NCBI GenBank assembly: GCA_026982695.1
Contig: JALSGS010000008.1
Coordinates: 1-64,000 of the forward strand
From: Saprospiraceae bacterium
GTDB taxonomy: Bacteria > Bacteroidota > Bacteroidia > Chitinophagales > Saprospiraceae
Length of the DNA stretch: 64,000 nucleotides
Direction of reading: 5' to 3'
Each line of letters opens with the position of its first letter. Positions within the stretch are counted from its first letter, which is position 1. A program made the translations under genes and the position numbers. The notes under the pieces were generated by a model, which ran no database searches, had not been told where the DNA came from, and worked only from the letters and a program-made list of their open reading frames with translations. Shown one piece after another: positions 8,327-17,697 of the stretch.

Positions 8327-9274
8327 TCAGCTAGCTTTTTGCTGCTGGCGTTGGCGTCGTTTTTCCGCATAGGCCAGTGCGGCTTCGCGCACCCAGGCGC
8401 CTTTCTCATGGGCTTCTCTGCGCGCCTTCATGCGTAGGTGATTACACGGGCCGTTGCCTTTGACTACTCGCCAGAACTCCTCCCAGTCGATTTCGCCAAA
8501 GTCGTAATGGCCGCGTGCTTCGTTCCACTTCAAGTCTGGATCGGGGATGGTCAGGCCCAGGTATTCAGCTTGCGGTACGGTGACGTCGACAAATTGCTGG
8601 CGCAGTTCATCGTTGGTTTTTCGTTTGATCTTCCACTTCATCGATTCGGCGGTGTGCACCGAGTCTTTGTCGCTAGGACCAAACATCATCAGGGCGGGCC
8701 ACCACCAGCGGTTGAGCGCATCTTGAGCCATTTGGCGCTGCACTTCGGTGCCGCGAGCCAACGTCAGCATGATCTCATATCCTTGGCGTTGGTGGAAGCT
8801 TTCTTCTTTGCAAATGCGTACCATAGCGCGGGCATAGGGGCCGTAGGAAGTGCGCGTGAGCATCACCTGATTCATAATGGCGGCACCATCAACCAGCCAG
8901 CCAATGGCGCCTATATCGGCCCAAGTAAGCGTGGGATAGTTGAAGATACTCGAGTATTTGGCCTTGCCGCTGAGCAACTGTTCGATCATTTCTTCTCGGC
9001 TGATGCCTAGAGTTTCCGCAGCTGAATATAGGTAAAGGCCATGCCCGGCTTCATCCTGTACTTTGGCCAAGAGAGCTACCTTGCGCCGCAGCGTGGGCGC
9101 ACGCGTGATCCAGTTGCCTTCAGGCAACATGCCTACTACCTCGCTGTGGGCATGTTGTGAAATTTGCCGGATGAGGTTGCGGCGGTAGCGCTCAGGCATC
9201 CAGTCTTTGGGCTCGATTTTGATTTCTGCATCTATCTTCTCTTGGAATCGCTTTTCGAGCTCTTCTCTGCTCAT
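8327..9274 (-). CDS. paaA: Phenylacetyl-CoA 1,2-epoxidase catalytic subunit PaaA
   Basis: A 315-residue ferritin-like di-iron oxygenase subunit that performs ring epoxidation of phenylacetyl-CoA. Carboxylate/His iron ligands fit the motifs QDEAGHG (about residues 73-79) and [11 protein letters not shown] (about 156-166). The family's conserved SKYSSIF-type stretch appears as [11 protein letters not shown], and the C-terminal [17 protein letters not shown] is characteristic. First gene of the paaABC run. A TetR-type operator sits about 100 bases upstream. This is an aerobic hybrid pathway enzyme, so the organism is expected to use oxygen. Confidence 0.94.
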   Translation of the reverse strand: MSREELEKRFQEKIDAEIKIEPKDWMPERYRRNLIRQISQHAHSEVVGMLPEGNWITRAPTLRRKVALLAKVQDEAGHGLYLYSAAETLGISREEMIEQLLSGKAKYSSIFNYPTLTWADIGAIGWLVDGAAIMNQVMLTRTSYGPYARAMVRICKEESFHQRQGYEIMLTLARGTEVQRQMAQDALNRWWWPALMMFGPSDKDSVHTAESMKWKIKRKTNDELRQQFVDVTVPQAEYLGLTIPDPDLKWNEARGHYDFGEIDWEEFWRVVKGNGPCNHLRMKARREAHEKGAWVREAALAYAEKRRQRQQQKAS

Positions 9275-9374
9275 GATGGCATCGTTTTTATGCTAAGGGA
9301 CAAAGTGGTGCGCGTGCCCCAGTAGGGTTGTAGCTGATAATAGCTATTTGCAAAAATACGATTTTTTTCAAAAA

Positions 9375-9390
9375 ACGAACAGTCGTTCGT
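9375..9390. promoter_or_regulatory. TetR-type (PaaR-like) operator upstream of paaABC
   Basis: ACGAAC-AGTC-GTTCGT is a perfect 6-bp inverted repeat with a 4-base spacer, just upstream of paaA on the AT-rich side. The inner 14 bases CGAACAGTCGTTCG agree at all but one fixed position with the site CNAACGNNCGTTNG that I recall for the phenylacetyl-CoA-responsive TetR repressor PaaR of Thermus. The regulator gene is not adjacent. Repression of paaABC lifted by phenylacetyl-CoA is inferred. Confidence 0.6.
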
Positions 9391-9554
9391 GTGTTTGCGA
9401 GGGCACTAATTAGACGAGCAGCGTGGATATCTAAAACCCAGTGAGCTTCTGGATGAGTAGGTCTGAGAGCCTTTTCTGGCAGGTATGGATAGACTTTCCA
9501 GCTGGGGTGCTGTCTCGTTCAAGTTGGCATTGGGTTATAAGTGGCGCCCTTTTA

Positions 9555-9695
9555 ATGATGCAAGTGGGTGTGGAGAGTCGGCTATGTGCAAGTTGTGGAC
9601 CAGATGATGGAAACGAGCCTAATGCGCACAGTGTGTGCGTAGCTTGTAATTTTGTTGCCAAGAGGGACGCTGATGTGATTTTTGTCAATGCATGA
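9555..9695 (+). pseudogene. Probable remnant of a TnpB-type (IS200/IS605) zinc ribbon
   Basis: One reading frame carries CASCG, then 12 residues, then CVACNF and DADVIFVNA before a stop. The layout CxxCG ... CxxC(G/N)F ... ADVxxxxN is that of the C-terminal zinc ribbon and RuvC-III Asp segment of IS200/IS605 TnpB accessory proteins. The spacing between the Cys pairs is slightly short, one conserved Gly is Asn, and the stop falls immediately after the NA residues. Nothing upstream in frame resembles the TnpB catalytic core, and paaA leaves room for only a fragment. If real this is a decayed element. Chance similarity of a short Cys-rich frame is the alternative. Confidence 0.35.
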
Positions 9696-9857
9696 TAGAT
9701 GTGGTGGCACTATATCATTTGGCGAAAGCTGGAGGAAGGAGCAAAGTATTTGGCTAAATAAGGGACGGTAGAATGGGGTTTTACGAGGGTCAGTAGCAGA
9801 TTGCAGGGGGACGGTTACAGATTGTCGAAAGGGCTGTGCAGGTGTACAGAAGGTTGC

Positions 9858-9865
9858 TACATTTG
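9858..9865 (+). promoter_or_regulatory. Possible -7 element for gapA
   Basis: TACATTTG matches TANNTTTG. It would start transcription about 100 bases before the gapA ATG. No well-spaced -33 TTTG is evident, so support is modest. Confidence 0.3.
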
Positions 9866-9977
9866 CATTGCGTGATCTGTGTCACACTGGAAGTGGAAGA
9901 AGATGTAGTGCGGATAGAGAGATTGACGCATCCCAATAATTGCCATTTTCCTAACCAAAGTAAAACCTACAAAGTCC

Positions 9978-11453
9978 ATGTCGCACGAAGAATTATTGCT
10001 TCGCCAAGAAGCCAATGCCTCGTTGGCACACTGGCGCGAACAAGAAAAAACGGCACTTGAGCTGCTTACGATCACGGGAGAGTTGCGCTTTGATCGTTCG
10101 ATTGAGTTGGTGCTGTTTCGCCGGCAGATTTATGATGCGCGCCCGAGCGAGATTTTACAAAATCTCCAGATTGCGAAGAATTATACGGATCGGCTGCCAT
10201 CCATCGATGCGGTTTTGTCCTTGGCATATGCTATACGCGAGTTAGATGGTTTGGCACCTTGTAAGCTCGATTTGGGACGTTTGGCTTTGGAGTGGCAAGA
10301 AGAGGCAAAGGGATATAGCTCTTTTGACGATTTTGTTGCTGACAAGCTGCGAGCTTTTCGCTATACACAGATGCCTTATGAGGCATCGCGCGATGTAGTG
10401 CTTTACGGTTTTGGTCGCATTGGGCGCTTATTGGCACGTCGTATCATTAGTCAGACGGGCAAGGGCGAGCAATTGCGGCTCAAGGCCATTGTATTGCGTG
10501 CAAAGATGGAAGATCGCTATGCGGAGGCTGTTAAGCGAGCTTCGCTATTGCGTTCTGACAGCATTCACGGCGATTTTCACGGAGTGATTAAGGTGGCGTC
10601 AGATGGCAGTCAGCTTATTGTAAATGGCAATAGCATTAGGCTCATTTATGCTGCTGCGCCTGAAGAGATCAATTATCACCATTATGGCATTCAGGATGCC
10701 ATTGTGATTGACAATACGGGAGTATGGCGCGACGCATCAGGGTTGAGCCGTCATTTGCGGCCTGGGGTGGCGCATGTCATTTTGACGGCGCCGGGCAAGG
10801 GCATACCCAATGTGGTATACGGCGTCAATCACGAATCGATCGATTTGGACAAAACGCCAATACTTAGTGCGGCTTCATGTACGACCAATGCCATTGTGCC
10901 GGCATTGAAAGTATTGCACGAAGCATTTGGCATTGAGAAGGGGCATGTGGAGACCATTCATGCCTATACCAATGACCAGAACTTGTTGGACAACTTTCAT
11001 AAAAAGCCGCGGCGTGGACGTGGGGCGCCCATTAATATGGTGCTGACTACAACGGGTGCTGCCAAGGCTGTAGCCAAAGCGCTGCCCGAGTTGGAGGGCA
11101 AACTGACGGGTAATGCGGTGCGCGTACCTGTACCAGATGTGTCGTTGGCCATTCTCAATTTACATTTGCAGCAGCCTGCTACGGTAGCTGCTGTCAATGA
11201 AGTGTTAAAGGTGGCTTCGCTACGTGGCCCTCTTATGGAGCAGATTCACTATTCGACTTCGGAAGAGTTTGTCTCGAGCAATGCTATTGGCATGACGACC
11301 TGCTCGGTAGTAGATGCGCCTTCAACCATTGTATCGGCTGATGGTCGGCAAGCTACGGTGTACTTGTGGTATGACAACGAATACGGTTATTCGTGTCAGG
11401 TAGTGCGTTTGGCCAAGTGTGTGGCGCGGGTACGTCGATATGTGTACTATTGA
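9978..11453 (+). CDS. gap: Glyceraldehyde-3-phosphate dehydrogenase, long form with N-terminal extension
   Basis: A 491-residue NAD(P)-dependent enzyme interconverting glyceraldehyde 3-phosphate and 1,3-bisphosphoglycerate. The first ~135 residues are an extra helical domain absent from the standard ~335-residue enzyme. The dehydrogenase follows, with nucleotide-binding GFGRIGR (144-150), catalytic Cys301 in SAASCTTNAI, and WYDNEYGYSCQV near the end. This long class is found in many Bacteroidota and some Gammaproteobacteria, often next to a standard gapA elsewhere in the genome. The function of the extension is not known to me. It stands alone, followed by two hairpins. Confidence 0.9.
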   Translation: MSHEELLLRQEANASLAHWREQEKTALELLTITGELRFDRSIELVLFRRQIYDARPSEILQNLQIAKNYTDRLPSIDAVLSLAYAIRELDGLAPCKLDLGRLALEWQEEAKGYSSFDDFVADKLRAFRYTQMPYEASRDVVLYGFGRIGRLLARRIISQTGKGEQLRLKAIVLRAKMEDRYAEAVKRASLLRSDSIHGDFHGVIKVASDGSQLIVNGNSIRLIYAAAPEEINYHHYGIQDAIVIDNTGVWRDASGLSRHLRPGVAHVILTAPGKGIPNVVYGVNHESIDLDKTPILSAASCTTNAIVPALKVLHEAFGIEKGHVETIHAYTNDQNLLDNFHKKPRRGRGAPINMVLTTTGAAKAVAKALPELEGKLTGNAVRVPVPDVSLAILNLHLQQPATVAAVNEVLKVASLRGPLMEQIHYSTSEEFVSSNAIGMTTCSVVDAPSTIVSADGRQATVYLWYDNEYGYSCQVVRLAKCVARVRRYVYY

Positions 11454-11471
11454 TTCCAATAAGCCATGAGG

Positions 11472-11488
11472 GCCTCTGGCTCAGAGGC
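11472..11488 (+). repeat. Hairpin directly after gap
   Basis: GCCTCTG, 3-base loop, CAGAGGC: a perfect 7-bp stem 19 bases after the gap stop, with only a weak T run behind it. It may protect the message 3' end or act with the stronger terminator just downstream. Confidence 0.55.
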
Positions 11489-11507
11489 ATTTTGTGGAGA
11501 GTGCAAT

Positions 11508-11550
11508 AAAATGGGGCAACCTGTACAGAGGCTGTCCCATTTTTTTTTTT
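11508..11550 (+). terminator. Intrinsic terminator of gap
   Basis: AAAATGGGGCA (11508-11518) pairs with TGTCCCATTTT (11533-11543) as an 11-bp stem with one G-T wobble, running into a long T tract to 11550. It insulates gap from the KAP NTPase gene. Confidence 0.85.
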
Positions 11551-11603
11551 ATAAGGTAGAGGTAAAAAGGGTTGGTGGGATTTTCATACTGTTGACATTC
11601 AGC

Positions 11604-11611
11604 TATATTTG
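11604..11611 (+). promoter_or_regulatory. Possible -7 element for the KAP NTPase gene
   Basis: TATATTTG fits TANNTTTG. The expected start of transcription (about 11618) lies too close to the TTG at 11624 for that to be a comfortable start codon, and supports the ATG at 11645. Confidence 0.4.
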
Positions 11612-11644
11612 AAGTGATGTGGGTTGTGCGAAGCATCGGAATGT

Positions 11645-13711
11645 ATGAAAACACCACCTATACATACGGAAGCGACGCTGCAGAACTTTATCCAGGCACG
11701 GGGAGAAGAGCTCATCGATGCATGGCAATTGGCCCAAGAAGTACTGTTGTTGCTTCCGGATCAGCGGGGAGAATGGAGTAGGGCGCTTGGAGGAGATTTG
11801 CCCACACGTGGGCGCCGCCGTCAGCCCGTAACTGCGTGGGCAGAGGAAGTACGTGCATGGGCTCGCAGTAGAAATGTACCACTTCTAGATGCAGCCTTGT
11901 TTGTGTTGGCTTTGGGCCAGATAGAGGCGGCCTTAGGTGAGTGGATGAAGAAGGTGGGCTTAGAAGAGTATTTAATTCGATTAGTGGGCATACCACTGGA
12001 GTCGGATAGTCCGCCTCATTCAGTGCTACAGACACAGCAAGCACAGCAACTATCTGTTGAGGATAAGCGTACAGGCCAGCCTCCATTGGAAGATGCTGAG
12101 GAACAGGTATTATCTCGAATAGATTATCCGGTATTTCATTCGGATAGGCCCACTGTGCAAGATCACTTGTTTCGGAAGGGATATGCACGAGCTTGGGCCT
12201 TGTGGTTGCGCCGCATTTGGGAACAAGATAATAGCCTGCCTGCTTCGGCTACAACGGATCAGTGGCCACAAAAGAGTTTCATGGTGCATTTGGATGGGCC
12301 GTGGGGGTCGGGCAAGACTTCGCTGCTACTGCAACTGGAAAGGCAACTGGCAGCGTGTCCTGTGCGGATAGGTGGTGGTCATCGCTCTTGGTTAGTGGTG
12401 TGGTTCAATGGTTGGCGACATCGGCATTTACAGCCTGTTTGGTGGCCACTGTGGAATCGGACTTATCGCAGCTTGTTGGCTCATCAGGCTGGCTGGCGCA
12501 AGTGGATGTTTTGGATTAAGGAGTGGTGGTGGCGCTTGCGCGTCAATGGCTTTTTTCGCACGCCTGTAGTCATTGGGCTTTTTGCTTTGGGACTTATAGG
12601 TCTTGGAGTCGTGCTATTGAGCAATGTGGCCCCTACCCAGGCATTGGCCACCCTTTCGGAGCAGGCGGGAAGCATTTTGGCTTTTTTAGGCTTGGCGGGT
12701 TCGATAGGCTCAGCAGCGCTCAACATGTTACGGGCACTATTTTCAGGCCAGGCGGCCGAGCGATTCGTGCGGGTAGGAGCTGATCCTATGGAACAGATTC
12801 GTCGGCATTTTTGCGATATGGTGACTTTTGTCAAAAGGCCCATCTTGGTATGTATCGACGATCTGGATCGTTGCCAGCCGAACTATGTAGTGGGCTTGCT
12901 CGAGCACATACAGACGCTTTTTTCGCATGCGGCGGTGCAGTATGTGGTGGCTGCTGATCGTCGTTGGCTTTACGAGTGTTTTGAGCAAGAATATGCGGCG
13001 TTCAAGCATTGCATTAGGGAGCCGGGCCGGCCTACGGGATATCTCTTTTTGGAAAAGATCTTTCAGATGGGGTTGGTGGTGCCATCGATGAATGACTTTC
13101 AGCGGCAGGTGTTTTTGGAGATATTGTATGGGCAGGGAGATAGCGTTTCAACTGATGAGCTGGAGCAATTGGCTGCACGCGTGGAGGCCGAATTTGAGGG
13201 GGTGACTTCCACTGAAGCGCTGATTACTCAGTTGGAAAAGGTGCCTGACCAGGCCAATATGCTTATACAACAGCTACGCCGACAAGCAGCGGTGCAACAA
13301 TTGGCCAGGCAGGAGGTGCACACTTCGATCGAGCATTTTTTGATGCCTTTTGCTTCATTGCTTGAGCCGAATCCTCGTGCAATCAAACGCTTGGTCAATG
13401 CTTATAGCGTCGGGCTGGCATTGGCATTGCTGTCCGACGAATCGGTGCTGGCTGATGTGATGCGCCGCAAGCGCTTTGCACTTTGGACAATTTTGCAGTT
13501 GCGCTGGCCCTTGCTGGCCAATTATCTGCGCGAAGCGCCTGAAACAATTGATCAATGGCGCGATGCACAACAAGTACAACCTTCTTGGCCAGAAGAAGTA
13601 CGTGTGCTACTGGCCGACAAGGAGGTGCAGCGCGTGCTCAATGGTGAGGCGGATGAGGTTGATGTGACCTTGACTACCGATTCCGTATGCCTGTTTGATA
13701 CCATTGGTTGA
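11645..13711 (+). CDS. KAP-family P-loop NTPase with membrane insertion
   Basis: A 688-residue protein of the KAP family (named after Kidins220/ARMS and PifA). Walker A is GPWGSGKT at 218-225. Walker B is ILVCIDDLDRC at 400-410, with Asp405/Asp406 and the family-typical Asp408. Between them lie two hydrophobic segments (about 302-325 and 340-361), the inserted transmembrane hairpin expected of KAP NTPases, so the enzyme should sit on the inner membrane. FNGWRH fits the conserved W-rich KAP segment. Residues 1-200 form an N-terminal region that I cannot assign; the C-terminal third is helical. The ATG at 11645 is used rather than a TTG at 11624. Bacterial KAP proteins such as F-plasmid PifA exclude phages, but many have no known role. 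It is monocistronic between gap and metH. Confidence 0.85.
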   Translation: MKTPPIHTEATLQNFIQARGEELIDAWQLAQEVLLLLPDQRGEWSRALGGDLPTRGRRRQPVTAWAEEVRAWARSRNVPLLDAALFVLALGQIEAALGEWMKKVGLEEYLIRLVGIPLESDSPPHSVLQTQQAQQLSVEDKRTGQPPLEDAEEQVLSRIDYPVFHSDRPTVQDHLFRKGYARAWALWLRRIWEQDNSLPASATTDQWPQKSFMVHLDGPWGSGKTSLLLQLERQLAACPVRIGGGHRSWLVVWFNGWRHRHLQPVWWPLWNRTYRSLLAHQAGWRKWMFWIKEWWWRLRVNGFFRTPVVIGLFALGLIGLGVVLLSNVAPTQALATLSEQAGSILAFLGLAGSIGSAALNMLRALFSGQAAERFVRVGADPMEQIRRHFCDMVTFVKRPILVCIDDLDRCQPNYVVGLLEHIQTLFSHAAVQYVVAADRRWLYECFEQEYAAFKHCIREPGRPTGYLFLEKIFQMGLVVPSMNDFQRQVFLEILYGQGDSVSTDELEQLAARVEAEFEGVTSTEALITQLEKVPDQANMLIQQLRRQAAVQQLARQEVHTSIEHFLMPFASLLEPNPRAIKRLVNAYSVGLALALLSDESVLADVMRRKRFALWTILQLRWPLLANYLREAPETIDQWRDAQQVQPSWPEEVRVLLADKEVQRVLNGEADEVDVTLTTDSVCLFDTIG

Positions 13712-13760
13712 AAGGTGGAAGATCTACTCTTTCTTTAGTCTTTTTGCACAACCACTTGCC

Positions 13761-13768
13761 TACCTTTG
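13761..13768 (+). promoter_or_regulatory. -7 element for the metH cluster
   Basis: TACCTTTG matches TANNTTTG exactly. A TTTTTG at 13741-13746 could serve as -33, although the 14-base gap is short. Transcription would begin near 13775, giving a leader of about 110 bases with no recognisable B12-box, so no cobalamin riboswitch is called. Confidence 0.45.
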
Positions 13769-13887
13769 TGTTTCGTTTGCACTGACAATCGTTCATTTTT
13801 CTATTAACCGAAAGCTCGTCACTATTGGCAGCGGCGCTAAGGCATTTTCTTGACTATCATTTGCCAGGGCAAAAACTACATAGCATT

Positions 13888-16800
13888 ATGGCTGATCGCC
13901 TACACACACTTGACCAAATCGTACAGCGGCGCATTTTGGTGCTCGATGGAGCGATGGGATCGCTTATTCAGCAGTACAAGCTTGCAGAAGAGGATTATCG
14001 GGCAGAGCGTTTTGCACAATGGCCACATCCCGTAAAGGGCAATAATGATTTGCTGAGCATCACGTGTCCTGATATCATAGAAGAAATTCACCACAAGTAT
14101 TTAGAAGCTGGTGCCGATATTATTGAGACCAACACGTTTAATGCCAACCGCATCTCTCAAGCTGATTACGGCATGGAGTCGTTGGCCTATGAGCTCAACC
14201 TAGCAGCTGCCCAAGCGGCACGTCGGGCAGCCGATGCATGGACAGCGCGTACCCCTGACAAGCCGCGCTTTGTAGCTGGTGCTATTGGCCCGACCAATAA
14301 GACCCTTTCGCTTTCGCCCGATGTAAATGATCCTGGCTATCGGGAGGTGACTTTCGACCAAGTGCAGGAAGCTTATTACGAACAGGTATGTGGTTTGGTG
14401 GATGGCGGTGTAGATATATTGCTCATCGAGACGATTTTCGATACGCTCAATGCCAAAGCGGCCATTTTTGCCATTGAGCGTTTGTTCGAAGCACGAGCTA
14501 TGCGCTTGCCCGTCATGATTTCGGGTACGATCACAGATGCTAGTGGGCGTACGTTAAGTGGGCAGACGGTAGAGGCCTTCTGGATCTCGGTGATGCACGC
14601 ACGGCCCTTTAGTGTGGGGCTGAATTGTGCGCTGGGTGCCAAGGAGATGCGGCCTCATGTGGAGGCACTGTCGCAAATTGCCGATACTTGGGTACACGCC
14701 TATCCCAATGCGGGTTTGCCCAACGAGTTTGGCGGTTATGACCAGACGCCTGAGGAAATGCGCCGATACATGCGCGATTTTGCACAGAGTGGATTTGTCA
14801 ACATCGTGGGTGGGTGTTGTGGTACTACGCCGGCACATATTCGTCTGATGGCTGAAGCTGTATCGGGTTTGCCGCCACGGCAGCGCAAGCAGCGTCCACA
14901 TTACACCATGCTCAGTGGTTTGGAACCACTTATCATTCGACCCGAGAGCAATTTTGTCAATATAGGCGAGCGCACCAACGTGACGGGCTCTCGCCGTTTT
15001 GCACGCCTGATTCGAGAAGGCAATTACGAAGCGGCACTGGAGGTGGCGCGCCAGCAGGTAGAGGGAGGTGCCCAGATTTTGGATGTGAATATGGATGAAG
15101 GCATGCTTGACAGTGCAGCCGCCATGACCACCTTCCTCAAACTGCTGATGGGTGAGCCCGATATTGCTCGCTTACCCATTATGATCGACTCGTCGAAGTG
15201 GGAAGTGATTGAGGCTGGTCTGAAGTGCGTGCAGGGCAAGAGCATTGTCAATTCTATTTCGCTCAAAGAGGGTGAGGCATCGTTTCTTGAGCAGGCGCGT
15301 TTAGCACGCAAGTATGGTGCGGCGGTAGTCGTCATGGCTTTTGACGAGGAGGGGCAGGCCGACACCGTGGACCGCAAGGTAGATATATGCATACGGGCGT
15401 ACCAATTGCTCACTGAGCAGGTGGGCTTTCCGCCTGAAGATATCATTTTCGACCCCAATATTTTTGCGGTAGCCACTGGTATTGAGGCCCATAACGACTA
15501 TGCCATAGCGTTTATCGAGGCTACGCGGCGCATCAAGCAGTTGTGCCCGCATGCCAAGGTGAGTGGGGGAGTGAGCAACTTGTCGTTCAGCTTTCGAGGC
15601 AATAATGTAGTGCGCGAAGCGATGCATTCGGCTTTCTTGTACCACGCTATTCAAGCAGGTATGGACATGGGCATTGTCAATGCGGGGATGATCGAAGTGT
15701 ATGAAGATATTCCCAGGGAGCTACTCGAGTTGGTAGAAGACGTGTTGTTTAACCGCCGGCCCGATGCTACGGAGCGCTTAGTAGTGTATGCCGAACGCAT
15801 CAAGGAGCAAGGTGGTGGCAAAAAGCGCGCGCGCGACTTGAGCTGGCGCCAGCAGCCCGTAGAAAAGCGACTCGAATATGCATTGATCAAAGGCATTGAC
15901 GAATACATCGAGGTAGATGTAGAAGAAGCGCGCCAGAAGTTGGCCTCTCCTTTGCAAGTCATCGAGGGCCCTTTGATGGATGGCATGAATGTGGTAGGAG
16001 ATTTGTTTGGCAGTGGCAAGATGTTTTTGCCACAAGTGGTAAAAAGTGCACGCGTAATGAAAAAAGCAGTGGCATGGCTTACGCCCTACATCGAAGCGGA
16101 GAAAGCCGCTGCTGGCGATACGCGGCCTAAGGGCAAGGTACTGTTGGCCACCGTCAAGGGCGATGTGCACGACATAGGCAAAAACATCGTGGGTGTGGTG
16201 CTGGGCTGCAACAACTACGAAATAGTGGATTTAGGTGTCATGGTGCCTGCCGAAAAAATTCTGGAAGCGGTGCGTGTACACAAAGTGGACATCATTGGCT
16301 TGAGTGGGCTGATCACGCCTTCGCTCGACGAGATGGTACATGTAGCCCGAGAAATGGAGCGCCAGGGCTTCTCCTTGCCCTTGCTCATTGGGGGAGCGAC
16401 GACCAGTAAAGCGCATACTGCTGTAAAGATCGATCCAGAATACTCTGGTCCAGTGATACACGTACTCGATGCTTCGCGCAGTGTGACTGTAGTGAGCTCA
16501 TTGCTGGGTGAAGATGAGGAGGCGCGTCAGCGCTTCTTAGAAGCTAATGCGGCTGATTTGGAGCGCGTGCGCCACGAGCGTCGCGCACGCCAGTCGGTGC
16601 GTACCTATTTGAACTTGGCCCAGGCGCGTGCCAATCGTTTTCAACCCGATTGGTCCAGCTATGAACCACCCAAGCCGCTGAAGCCGGGCATCCACGTGTT
16701 TGCGTCTTATAGTCTGGAAGAGTTAGTACCTTATATCGACTGGACGCCCTTCTTTCTCAGTTGGGAAATGCGCGGTCGCTATCCGCAAATTCTCGACAGT

Positions 16801-17610
16801 AAAAAATATGGGGCACAGGCACGCCAATTATTCGATGATGCGCAGGAGTTGTTGAGCCGCATTGTTTCGGAAGGTTGGCTACAAGCTAAGGCTGTATTGG
16901 GCTTGTTCCCTGCCCAGTCAGTAGATGTAGATGATGTGCAGCTCTATGCCGATGAGGCCCGTACCGAACCGCTGGCTCGCCTTCATTTTTTGCGGCAGCA
17001 GGTAAAGAAAACGGCAGGCTCCCCCAATCTCTGCTTGGCCGATTTTGTCGCTCCTGTTGACAGTGGCAAGGCCGATTATCTGGGGGCATTTGCGCTAACG
17101 ACGGGCATAGGTATTGAAGCACACGTGCGGCGTTTTGAGCAAGCACATGATGATTATCGTGCCCTTTTGCTCAAAGCGCTGGCCGATCGCCTCGCAGAGG
17201 CATTTGCCGAAAGGCTGCATCAGCGCGTGCGACAGGAATTTTGGGGCTATGCCCCCGACGAGCAACTGAGCAATGAAGAGCTGATAACCGAAAAATATCG
17301 GGGTATCCGGCCTGCACCTGGCTATCCGGCTTGTCCGGACCATACCGAAAAGGCTACACTGTGGCGTTTGCTCGATGTAGCGCACAATGCGCAAATTCGG
17401 CTTACCGAACACTTTGCCATGTGGCCAGCTGCCTCGGTGAGTGGTTGGTATTTTGCTCACCCGCAATCGAAATACTTTGCTGTGAAGGGGATAGGGCCTG
17501 ATCAAGTAGCTGATTACGCACGGCGTAAAGGCATGCCAGTGGAGGAGGTGGAGCGCTGGCTTTCACCTGTGTTGCACTACGAGCCCACACAAGTGGTTAA
17601 GCAGCGTTGA
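13888..17610 (+). CDS. metH: Cobalamin-dependent methionine synthase
   Basis: A 1240-residue modular enzyme that moves the methyl group of 5-methyltetrahydrofolate to homocysteine via methylcobalamin. All four modules are visible: homocysteine-binding barrel with zinc Cys residues in NCALG and GGCCGTTP; pterin-binding domain (starting around [16 protein letters not shown]); cobalamin domain with DVHDIGKN at about 759, where the His is the lower cobalt ligand; and the reactivation domain with [15 protein letters not shown] at about 1138. Length is full. The ATG at 13888 opens with [12 protein letters not shown] as in relatives; an in-frame TTG at 13825 adds 21 unlikely residues. It leads a plus-strand cluster with a phosphatase gene and rsgA. 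Confidence 0.96.
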   Translation: MADRLHTLDQIVQRRILVLDGAMGSLIQQYKLAEEDYRAERFAQWPHPVKGNNDLLSITCPDIIEEIHHKYLEAGADIIETNTFNANRISQADYGMESLAYELNLAAAQAARRAADAWTARTPDKPRFVAGAIGPTNKTLSLSPDVNDPGYREVTFDQVQEAYYEQVCGLVDGGVDILLIETIFDTLNAKAAIFAIERLFEARAMRLPVMISGTITDASGRTLSGQTVEAFWISVMHARPFSVGLNCALGAKEMRPHVEALSQIADTWVHAYPNAGLPNEFGGYDQTPEEMRRYMRDFAQSGFVNIVGGCCGTTPAHIRLMAEAVSGLPPRQRKQRPHYTMLSGLEPLIIRPESNFVNIGERTNVTGSRRFARLIREGNYEAALEVARQQVEGGAQILDVNMDEGMLDSAAAMTTFLKLLMGEPDIARLPIMIDSSKWEVIEAGLKCVQGKSIVNSISLKEGEASFLEQARLARKYGAAVVVMAFDEEGQADTVDRKVDICIRAYQLLTEQVGFPPEDIIFDPNIFAVATGIEAHNDYAIAFIEATRRIKQLCPHAKVSGGVSNLSFSFRGNNVVREAMHSAFLYHAIQAGMDMGIVNAGMIEVYEDIPRELLELVEDVLFNRRPDATERLVVYAERIKEQGGGKKRARDLSWRQQPVEKRLEYALIKGIDEYIEVDVEEARQKLASPLQVIEGPLMDGMNVVGDLFGSGKMFLPQVVKSARVMKKAVAWLTPYIEAEKAAAGDTRPKGKVLLATVKGDVHDIGKNIVGVVLGCNNYEIVDLGVMVPAEKILEAVRVHKVDIIGLSGLITPSLDEMVHVAREMERQGFSLPLLIGGATTSKAHTAVKIDPEYSGPVIHVLDASRSVTVVSSLLGEDEEARQRFLEANAADLERVRHERRARQSVRTYLNLAQARANRFQPDWSSYEPPKPLKPGIHVFASYSLEELVPYIDWTPFFLSWEMRGRYPQILDSKKYGAQARQLFDDAQELLSRIVSEGWLQAKAVLGLFPAQSVDVDDVQLYADEARTEPLARLHFLRQQVKKTAGSPNLCLADFVAPVDSGKADYLGAFALTTGIGIEAHVRRFEQAHDDYRALLLKALADRLAEAFAERLHQRVRQEFWGYAPDEQLSNEELITEKYRGIRPAPGYPACPDHTEKATLWRLLDVAHNAQIRLTEHFAMWPAASVSGWYFAHPQSKYFAVKGIGPDQVADYARRKGMPVEEVERWLSPVLHYEPTQVVKQR

Positions 17611-17697
17611 GTGCCTGTGGCTCGATTATCAAAGAAGATGACTGTACCTTGTGGTATGGGGGTAGGGCTAATCTGTCACCAGAAAACCGAAAGCCGC

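Larger units (their letters stand above)
9275..9977. other. Gene-poor gap between paaA and gapA
   Basis: About 700 bases without an intact gene. It holds the paa operator palindrome (9375-9390), an apparent decayed TnpB zinc ribbon (about 9555-9695) and a possible gapA promoter (9858-9865). The rest shows no clear structure. Such length is unusual for this compact chromosome and fits an old insertion that has decayed. Confidence 0.5.

Noticed and set aside
8272-8409. Longer N-terminus for PaaB
   Set aside because: The extra residues are read from the paaA 3' end in another frame. PaaB homologues start at MNKDWPLW.
9836-10060. Small plus-strand frame of 74 codons upstream of gap
   Set aside because: It overlaps the start of gap and contains no recognisable motif.
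13712-13887. Possible cobalamin riboswitch before metH
   Set aside because: No B12-box or matching stems were visible in the ~110-base predicted leader.
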